DNA of 64,000 nt from SIG587 sp045544035. Its GTDB lineage: Bacteria; Bacillota; Clostridia; Oscillospirales; Acutalibacteraceae. The notes beneath the pieces were generated by a model. That model ran no database searches. It was not told where the DNA came from and saw only the letters and a list, made by a program, of their open reading frames with translations. Below, piece after piece: positions 58,557-64,000 of this stretch; within the stretch, counting starts at the first letter, position 1, and each line of letters starts with the position of its first letter. The DNA lies in assembly GCA_045544035.1 (NCBI GenBank), contig JAZPYE010000021.1, positions 16,044 to 80,043 on the forward strand, in the 5' to 3' direction. The position numbers and the translations under genes are program-made.

Positions 58557-58760
58557 CTACTTATCTAAACCGAAACGCTTCTTAAATCTATCTACACGTC
58601 CACCGGTGTCTACCAACTTCTGCTTACCGGTAAAGAACGGATGACATTTTGAACAAATATCCAAACGAATATCCTTTTTGGTTGAACGTGTTTCAAACTC
58701 CGCACCACAAGCACATCTGATAGTAGTCTTTTCGTATGACGGATGAATTCCTTCTTTCAT
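58557..58760 (-). CDS. rpmE: 50S ribosomal protein L31
   Basis: Ribosomal protein of 67 residues from ATG 58760 ('MKEGIHPSYEKTTIRCACGAEFETRS'). Zinc-binding C+ form: Cys16 and the C-x2-C in 'DICSKCHPFFTGKQKLVDTGGRVDRF'. A second ATG sits one codon earlier; the AAAGGGGTGAC site fits the later one better. L31 bridges the ribosomal subunits and can store zinc. Confidence 0.97.
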   Translation of the reverse strand: MKEGIHPSYEKTTIRCACGAEFETRSTKKDIRLDICSKCHPFFTGKQKLVDTGGRVDRFKKRFGLDK

Positions 58761-58797
58761 CATTGTCACCCCTTTCAAATACTCGATAACGGCTATT

Positions 58798-58826
58798 ATA
58801 ATATCACAACTAAGGAAAAAATGCAA
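58798..58826 (-). promoter_or_regulatory. Sigma-A promoter of rpmE
   Basis: On the minus strand TTGCAT, 17 bases, TATTAT. Confidence 0.5.
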
Positions 58827-58886
58827 GTCTTTTTTTTAAAAAAAGTATTATTAAAGCAATTTTGTGACATTTGGCGGCATAAATGC

Positions 58887-58915
58887 TTGAAAAAGAGCTG
58901 CTTTAAAGTTATAAT
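58887..58915 (+). promoter_or_regulatory. Sigma-A promoter of mtaB
   Basis: TTGAAA, 17 bases, TATAAT, 31 bases before the ATG. Confidence 0.7.
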
Positions 58916-58946
58916 ATACATGAATTTTACATATTAGGGGTCTATT

Positions 58947-60233
58947 ATGACATTTAAATTTTACACACTCGGCTGTAAGGTTAATCAATATGAAACTCAG
59001 GCTATGCGTGAATTGTTAATTTTAAACGGTTTTAACGCCGCAAATGATAATGAATTACCCGATGTTTTAATTGTTAATTCCTGCACTGTTACTGCCGAAA
59101 GCGACCGAAAAACCAGACAGGCTGTCAGAAGATTTAAGAATAAATTTCCTAATGCGATAATAGTTCTGACCGGTTGCATGCCACAAGCTTTTAAAAATGA
59201 TGCCACGGAACTGCACGATGCAGATATTATCATCGGCAACACCTCTCACCCTTCCCTGCCTTCTAAAATTTTAGAATTCGTGAGAACGAGAGAAAGAATC
59301 GTTGAGGTTATTCCCCACGAAAAAAACGAGAAAATTTGCGAACTGAAAATCAGCGATTTTGAGGAAAGAACCCGCGCCTTTTTAAAAATACAGGATGGAT
59401 GTGAACGCTATTGCACCTATTGCACTATTCCTGCCGCCCGTGGGTTTGTTCGCTCAAAAACAATTGAAACCATTAAACAAGAGGTTAATAGTATTGCCGA
59501 AAAAGGCTTTAAAGAAATTGTTCTTGTTGGAATTAACCTTTCCGCCTTCGGTAAGGATACAGGTGATAATCTTTGCGATGCCGTTGATGCCGTTTGTGAA
59601 AATGACAAAATTAAGCGTGTAAGGCTTGGTTCCCTTGAGCCCGACCATATAAGTGATGAAATGCTTGGCAGATTTAAAAAACAGGAAAAGTTTTGCCCAC
59701 AGTTTCATCTTTCTTTGCAATCGGGTTCGGATGCAACCTTAAAAAGAATGAACCGACATTATGATAGTGCTTTTTATGCCGATTTAGTTAAAAGGATTCG
59801 AAAAACCTTTAATGGCGCTTCAATTACCACTGATATTATGGTTGGCTTTGCAGGCGAAACTGAAGATGAGTTTATAGAAAGTCTTGATTTTGCAAAAAAA
59901 ATTGGTTTTGCAAAGGCACATATTTTTTCCTATTCAAGAAGAAAAGGCACCTTTGCTTATAATATGCCAAATCAAGTTCCCGCTGATGTAAAAGCAAGGC
60001 GCAGCGCTCTTATGATTGAAGCTACAAACCAAAGCAAAATTCAATTTTTAAAAAACCAGGTTGGCACTGTGCAGCCCGTTCTCTTTGAAACCTACGAAAA
60101 TGGTTGCTATATTGGCCACACTCCAAACTACACCTGCGTTAAGGTTAATCAAACTGTTGATTTAGGCGAAATAATAAATGTTATAATAACCGAGCTTGCC
60201 GATGGTGATTCGGTTAATGGAACTATCAAGTAA
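58947..60233 (+). CDS. mtaB: tRNA t6A37 methylthiotransferase MtaB
   Basis: Radical SAM enzyme converting t6A37 to ms2t6A37 in ANN-decoding tRNAs such as the tRNA-Lys in this window. The N-terminal MTTase domain carries three cluster cysteines ('YTLGCKVNQYETQ', 'VNSCTVTAESDRKTRQ', 'VLTGCMPQ'). The radical SAM motif is 'CERYCTYCTIPAARGFVRS', followed by 'FHLSLQSGSDATLKRMNRHY' and 'TTDIMVGFAGETEDEF'. A C-terminal TRAM domain spans about 365-428. 428 residues, typical. Confidence 0.95.
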   Translation: MTFKFYTLGCKVNQYETQAMRELLILNGFNAANDNELPDVLIVNSCTVTAESDRKTRQAVRRFKNKFPNAIIVLTGCMPQAFKNDATELHDADIIIGNTSHPSLPSKILEFVRTRERIVEVIPHEKNEKICELKISDFEERTRAFLKIQDGCERYCTYCTIPAARGFVRSKTIETIKQEVNSIAEKGFKEIVLVGINLSAFGKDTGDNLCDAVDAVCENDKIKRVRLGSLEPDHISDEMLGRFKKQEKFCPQFHLSLQSGSDATLKRMNRHYDSAFYADLVKRIRKTFNGASITTDIMVGFAGETEDEFIESLDFAKKIGFAKAHIFSYSRRKGTFAYNMPNQVPADVKARRSALMIEATNQSKIQFLKNQVGTVQPVLFETYENGCYIGHTPNYTCVKVNQTVDLGEIINVIITELADGDSVNGTIK

Positions 60234-60239
60234 AAAATT

Positions 60240-60266
60240 AAAGCACCCGTTTGGGTGCTTTTTTTA
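60240..60266. terminator. Bidirectional terminator
   Basis: AAGCACCC/GGGTGCTT with GTTT loop and T runs, between mtaB and a convergent radical SAM gene. Confidence 0.85.
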
Positions 60267-61142
60267 TACGCCTTTAAGGTCAAATTTGGGAATGTAGCTT
60301 TTGCTTGAACTTGAACGGCCTTGAATGTAGATATGCTTTAAATTTTTATCCAGTGCATAATCGGTAACCTTATCATATTCTCTTTTTGTTATTGGTCGGT
60401 TAATTTCTTTAAAGCTTTCTGCTCTAAACATAGGCACATATTGTGACATCATGCTCAAAATTGCATCAGGCGTGTTTTCTTTAAACCAATCGATAACTTT
60501 TATGGCATCGTTTATATGCTGCGGTAAAATCAAATGGCGCACAATTAAGCCCCTTTGCAAAATGCCGTTTTTATCGAAAATCGGTTTCCTTTGCAGTTCG
60601 TAAGCCGCCTTAATGGCATCAAAAGCAAAGTTGGTGTAATTGTCACATTTAGAATATTTTAAAGCAGTTTCGTTATTTATGTATTTTAAGTCCATTAGAT
60701 AAACATCAAAAATATCTTTTTTAATATTTTCGGGTAAATCATAGCCACCGCTGTTGTAAACAAGCGGAATTTTAGGTCTATAAATTTTAAGCGCCTCTTC
60801 AATCGCCCAAAGATAATGGGTTGGGTTTACAAAGTTAATGTTATGTGCACCCAAGACTTCAAGTTCCTTAAAAATTTCCGCAAGGCGTTCAACAGAAACA
60901 ATTTTTCCGAAGTTTTCCTGAGAAATGTTATAGTTTTGGCAAAAAACACATTTTAAACTGCAACCGGAAAAGAAAATTGTTCCCGAACCTTTGGTGCCGC
61001 TTATGCAGGGCTCCTCCCAGTTGTGAAGAGAAACCTTGGCAATTTTGGGTAAAAGTCCGCTTTTGCAAATGCCACCTATGTTTTCATCATCGCTTCTTAA
61101 GGCATTACATTGTCTCGGACAACTGTTGCACCTTATTTGCAT
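60264..61142 (-). CDS. Radical SAM protein, PflA-like
   Basis: A 292-residue radical SAM protein of the pyruvate formate-lyase-activase-like group (PflX/AmmeMemoRadiSam style). An N-terminal Cys motif 'IRCNSCPRQCNAL...GICKSG' precedes the cluster motif 'FSGCSLKCVFCQNYNIS' (C-x3-C-x2-C). Next come 'NINFVNPTHYLWAIEEAL' and 'LVYNSGGYD'. No glycyl radical enzyme is nearby, so the substrate is unknown. Its start lies 38 bases inside the end of the exonuclease gene. The N-terminal cysteines argue against a later start, so the overlap is real. Confidence 0.88.
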   Translation of the reverse strand: MQIRCNSCPRQCNALRSDDENIGGICKSGLLPKIAKVSLHNWEEPCISGTKGSGTIFFSGCSLKCVFCQNYNISQENFGKIVSVERLAEIFKELEVLGAHNINFVNPTHYLWAIEEALKIYRPKIPLVYNSGGYDLPENIKKDIFDVYLMDLKYINNETALKYSKCDNYTNFAFDAIKAAYELQRKPIFDKNGILQRGLIVRHLILPQHINDAIKVIDWFKENTPDAILSMMSQYVPMFRAESFKEINRPITKREYDKVTDYALDKNLKHIYIQGRSSSSKSYIPKFDLKGV

Positions 61143-62004
61143 TACCGCTTTCCACCTTTTTGTATTCCGTAACGCGTTTTTTTACCTGAACGTTATCGTA
61201 ATTCTTTTTAAAAGAAACCCTTCCCACAAAGCGTTTTTTGCAATTTTTGCAGTAAAATGTGGCAATAAACCAACGGTTTTTGTATTTCCACGAGGTAATG
61301 CGCTTAGCATCAACACCACAAGAATCGCAAGAAAACTTTAAATCTTCCTTTTTAATTTCTCTATCCTTAATGCTGGTAAGATGATGAGGCTTGTAGGTTA
61401 ATCTACGGTAAAACTCCCTTGAAGATGCATCTCTAATATAGGTTTCAAAAAGTGCTTTATCGTAGGTGCACTTAAAGAGGTGAGCTGCAAGAATACAGTC
61501 ATCTTTGGCTGTGTGTAAATCAAGTCCCTCATAAGATACCGACAGCATTTGCGAGGCATTCGACAGTGAAATTTGAGAGTTAATTTCGTGACCCTTAGAC
61601 TTTAAACTGTTTTGCACATATTTTTGTAAATCAACATAATCCTTAATATCAAACTGAATCTTATTGTCTAAAAGGCAGCGTGTGTTTTCATAAATTGTAA
61701 ATAAATCAGAGTTGCTCCAGGTGAGAATGATTTTATCCTTCCCTGCCCAATTATTAAAAGCCTCAACGGCATCGTAAAGGGGCATGCCTTCGCTCATCAT
61801 TTGCTTTGAAATGCCTGTAAGCTCCACAAAGCGAGGGGTAAGTCTTTTTGAAATTGCCGATTTAACGATTTTTTGAAAGGTGTCGATAATTTTTAAATTT
61901 TCATCAAGCTTAACGGCGCCAATTTGAATGATTTGGTTAATAAATCGGTGTTCTTTAACAAAATAGGCGCTGTCCCATTCAAGATCTAAAATAACAAAAT
62001 TCAT
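61105..62004 (-). CDS. DEDDh 3'-5' exonuclease with C-terminal zinc ribbon
   Basis: A 299-residue exonuclease of the DnaQ/KapD type. Exo I 'FVILDLEWDSAYF' (Asp and Glu), Exo II region 'ILTWSNSDLFTIYENTR', Exo III 'LDLHTAKDDCILAAHLF' (His and Asp). After the nuclease (about 1-180) comes a four-cysteine ribbon, C-x2-C ('CDSCGVD') and C-x2-C ('CKNCKKRF'), and a basic tail. Substrate, DNA or RNA, is not determinable. Its start overlaps the typA stop by one base. Confidence 0.85.
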   Translation of the reverse strand: MNFVILDLEWDSAYFVKEHRFINQIIQIGAVKLDENLKIIDTFQKIVKSAISKRLTPRFVELTGISKQMMSEGMPLYDAVEAFNNWAGKDKIILTWSNSDLFTIYENTRCLLDNKIQFDIKDYVDLQKYVQNSLKSKGHEINSQISLSNASQMLSVSYEGLDLHTAKDDCILAAHLFKCTYDKALFETYIRDASSREFYRRLTYKPHHLTSIKDREIKKEDLKFSCDSCGVDAKRITSWKYKNRWFIATFYCKNCKKRFVGRVSFKKNYDNVQVKKRVTEYKKVESGNANKVQQLSETM

Positions 62005-63824
62005 TATTTCTTTCTTGCCTCAGCCTTCATTCTTAATTCTTTGTTTAAGATTAGCTTTCTTAAACGAATGCTGTTAGGAGTTATTTCAACAAGTTCATCT
62101 TCCTTGATAAACTCAAGAGATTGTTCAAGGCTTAAAACTGAATGAGGAACAAGCCTTAAAGCATCATCGGAGCCTGATGCGCGGGTGTTGGTGAGCTGTT
62201 TTTTCTTACAAACATTACAAACAATATCTTCGTTCTTAGGATTTTCTCCCACAATCATTCCCTCATAAACAGGAACACCGGGGCCGATAAAAAGCCTGCC
62301 ACGACTTTGGGTGTTAAATAAACCATAGCCTGTTGATTCACCAGATTCATGAACAACAATAGAGCCTGTTGCGCGCTGGTCAATATCGCCTTTATATGGT
62401 TCGTAGCTGTTAAACACATGGTTCATAATACCGTTTCCGTTGGTGTCGGTTAAAAATTGCGAACGGTAGCCGAGCAGTCCGCGAGCGGGAATTAAAAATT
62501 CAAGGTGAGATGTACCACCCTCGCGAGTACCCATATTTTTAATTTCGGCCTTTCGGGTACCCAGGCGCTCCATAACAACACCAACATAGGTTTCGGGAAC
62601 CTCTATCATTAAAAGCTCAATAGGCTCAAGGAGTGTACCGCCTTCGTTCTTAAAGATAACAGTAGGCGGTGAAACCTGGAACTCATAACCCTGGCGGCGC
62701 ATTGTTTCAATAAGAATTGAAAGGTGCAGTTCTCCCCTGCCCGATACCTTAAATGTATCAGCAGAGTCGGTTTCTTCAACACGAAGACTAACATTTGTTT
62801 CAACCTCTTTGAAAAGACGGTCTCGGAGATTTCTGGAGGTAACAAACTTACCCTCTTTTCCAGCAAAGGGTGAATTATTAACCATAAAATTCATTGAAAG
62901 CGTTGGCTCATCAATTTTAACAAATGGAAGCGGCTCAATGTGAGCAGGGTCACAGGCTGTTTCACCGATATTCAGATTTGCAATACCTGCCACCTGAATA
63001 ATATCGCCTGCTCTGGCACATTGAACTTCAGTGCGTTTTAATCCGTCATACATAAACAGCTTTAAAATTTTAACATTGCTTGTAGTTCCGTCCTGGTGGC
63101 ATAAAACAACACTTTGTCCTGCTTTAACAACGCCTCGCTCTACCCTGCCGACGCCAATTCTGCCAAGGTATTCATCGGGCTCAATGTTGGAAAAGAGAAT
63201 TTGAAGAGGCTCTTCATCATCGCTTGAGGGCGGGTCAATTTCACTGATAATTGTTTCAAATAAAACCCTTAAATCGCTTCCCGTTTCATCGGCACTAAGT
63301 GAAGCATAACCATCACGACCCGAAGCAAAAACAACGGGGAATTCGATTTGACTATCATCAGCACCGAGGTCAATAAATAGGTCAAGAACTTCGTCAACAA
63401 CCTCGTTAGGTCGGGCCATTGGTCTATCAATTTTATTAACGACAACAATGGCTTTCTTGCCAAGGGATAAAGCTTTTTTAAGAACAAATCTAGTCTGCGG
63501 CATACAGCCCTCAAAGGCATCAACAAGCAGTAAAACGCCGTCAACCATCATTAAAATTCGCTCAACCTCACCACCAAAATCGGCGTGACCGGGAGTGTCA
63601 ATGATGTTTATTTTATAATCGTTGTAATAAACACTTGTGTTCTTTGAAAGAATGGTAATTCCGCGCTCTTTTTCAAGGTCGTTGGAATCCATCACCCTAT
63701 CATCAACCTGCTCATTTGTGCGAAATGTTCCGCTCTGCTTTAAAAGCTGATCAACAAGCGTTGTCTTTCCATGGTCAACGTGGGCAATAATTGCAATATT
63801 CCTAAGTTTTTCATTTTTTGCCAT
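62004..63824 (-). CDS. typA: Ribosome-associated GTPase TypA/BipA
   Basis: Translational GTPase related to EF-G, involved in ribosome assembly and stress or cold adaptation. G1 'IIAHVDHGKTTLVDQLL', G2 region 'ERGITILSKN', G3 'DTPGHADFG', G4 'VVNKIDRPMARP'. Domains II, III and V follow, and the BipA-specific C-terminal domain includes 'YGLFNTQSRGRLFIGPGVPVYEGMIVGENPK'. 606 residues, normal. Single promoter upstream; the exonuclease and radical SAM genes follow in the same operon. Confidence 0.97.
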   Translation of the reverse strand: MAKNEKLRNIAIIAHVDHGKTTLVDQLLKQSGTFRTNEQVDDRVMDSNDLEKERGITILSKNTSVYYNDYKINIIDTPGHADFGGEVERILMMVDGVLLLVDAFEGCMPQTRFVLKKALSLGKKAIVVVNKIDRPMARPNEVVDEVLDLFIDLGADDSQIEFPVVFASGRDGYASLSADETGSDLRVLFETIISEIDPPSSDDEEPLQILFSNIEPDEYLGRIGVGRVERGVVKAGQSVVLCHQDGTTSNVKILKLFMYDGLKRTEVQCARAGDIIQVAGIANLNIGETACDPAHIEPLPFVKIDEPTLSMNFMVNNSPFAGKEGKFVTSRNLRDRLFKEVETNVSLRVEETDSADTFKVSGRGELHLSILIETMRRQGYEFQVSPPTVIFKNEGGTLLEPIELLMIEVPETYVGVVMERLGTRKAEIKNMGTREGGTSHLEFLIPARGLLGYRSQFLTDTNGNGIMNHVFNSYEPYKGDIDQRATGSIVVHESGESTGYGLFNTQSRGRLFIGPGVPVYEGMIVGENPKNEDIVCNVCKKKQLTNTRASGSDDALRLVPHSVLSLEQSLEFIKEDELVEITPNSIRLRKLILNKELRMKAEARKK

Positions 63825-63864
63825 AAAGAGAACTTCCTTTTACTTTAACTTTCATAACTAAATT

Positions 63865-63893
63865 ATTTTATCATACTTTGTTTAATAATACAA
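63865..63893 (-). promoter_or_regulatory. Sigma-A promoter of typA
   Basis: On the minus strand TTGTAT, 17 bases, TAAAAT, about 40 bases before the start. Confidence 0.5.
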
Positions 63894-63929
63894 TATTTAA
63901 AAGAAATAAAAAATTAACACCCCACTAAA

Positions 63930-63993
63930 ATGAGGTGGTTATCTTTGGCACCGCAAGAGGGTAACCTTGGTTCGAGTCCCATTCGTCATAACA
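63930..63993 (+). other. tRNA-like 3' fragment at the window edge
   Basis: GGTTCGAGTCCC resembles a T loop with its flanks and is followed by CATTCGTCAT and AACA in place of an acceptor end. Upstream, GGTTATCTT and AAGAGGGTAACC can pair. No matching 5' acceptor arm or normal anticodon loop is visible, and the T stem has mismatches. It may be a decayed tRNA or repeat fragment. Confidence 0.25.
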
Positions 63994-64000
63994 AAAACTA

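Noticed and set aside
63930..63960. T-box motif near the window end
   Set aside because: AGGTGG and ACCGC are present but separated by about 11 bases, unlike the contiguous T-box core, and no aminoacyl-tRNA synthetase or amino-acid gene follows within the window.

Overview
The window is AT-rich chromosomal DNA from an endospore-forming member of the Clostridia, most like the gut Oscillospiraceae/Ruminococcaceae group. The evidence is the sporulation set (bofA, dpaA and dpaB, spoIIM, spoIVA, spoIIGA-sigE, ytfJ), AddAB instead of RecBCD, ScpAB, a dgt-dnaG-rpoD operon, consensus Firmicutes sigma-A promoters and Shine-Dalgarno sites, and Gram-positive lipoproteins. Taxonomy is inferred from family content, not from a marker comparison. 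No phage, transposon or CRISPR locus is visible. Nearly all of the window is housekeeping gene content in short operons separated by intrinsic terminators.

Layout. 0-4 kb: a large secreted repeat protein, tRNA-Val(GAC), a tandem array of small hairpins and a YcxB-like membrane protein. 4-9.6 kb: an FAD oxidoreductase with a Rieske domain, an MGMT-like protein, an EamA transporter, then an AraC-type regulator divergent from a lone L-fucose isomerase. 9.7-15.6 kb: M50 protease, scpA, scpB, DUF2953, ytfJ, a D-Ala-D-Ala carboxypeptidase, rluB, secG and bofA. 15.6-22.4 kb: addB-addA. 22.4-26.6 kb: dipicolinate synthase, cca and murC. 26.6-27.1 kb: tRNA-Lys(UUU) followed by a 192-bp tandem unit carrying copies of the tRNA 3' end. 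27-32.3 kb: an SDR reductase, spoIIM-xerD and two peptidases. 32.3-38.5 kb: a five-gene oligopeptide ABC transporter operon whose binding protein is circularly permuted. 38.6-45.6 kb: pepT, a small lipoprotein, uvrC, a XerS-like recombinase and glgB. 45.7-52.5 kb: spoIVA, a two-component system with an HtrA protease, then spoIIGA-sigE. 52.5-58.8 kb, mostly minus strand: an amidase, the dgt-dnaG-rpoD operon, a YigZ protein and rpmE. 58.9-64 kb: mtaB, a radical SAM protein, an exonuclease and typA.

How the genes work together. Sporulation genes are spread over several operons. SpoIIGA would process pro-SigE at the onset of mother-cell gene expression. SigE would then drive spoIVA and probably spoIIM. 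BofA would delay pro-sigma-K processing, and DpaAB would make dipicolinate for the spore core. Peptide nutrition is well represented: the Opp transporter is followed by PepT and preceded by an aminoacyl-histidine dipeptidase and a proline peptidase, which would degrade imported peptides.

The most unusual observations are four. The OppA-type binding protein has its C-terminal lobe at the N-terminus. A GC-rich tandem unit next to tRNA-Lys places a 103-nt segment between two T-arm-like halves. An array of hairpins next to tRNA-Val keeps its linkers while its stems differ. The spoIIG promoter keeps a Spo0A box with an over-long spacer. All calls are from reading the sequence; no database search was run.
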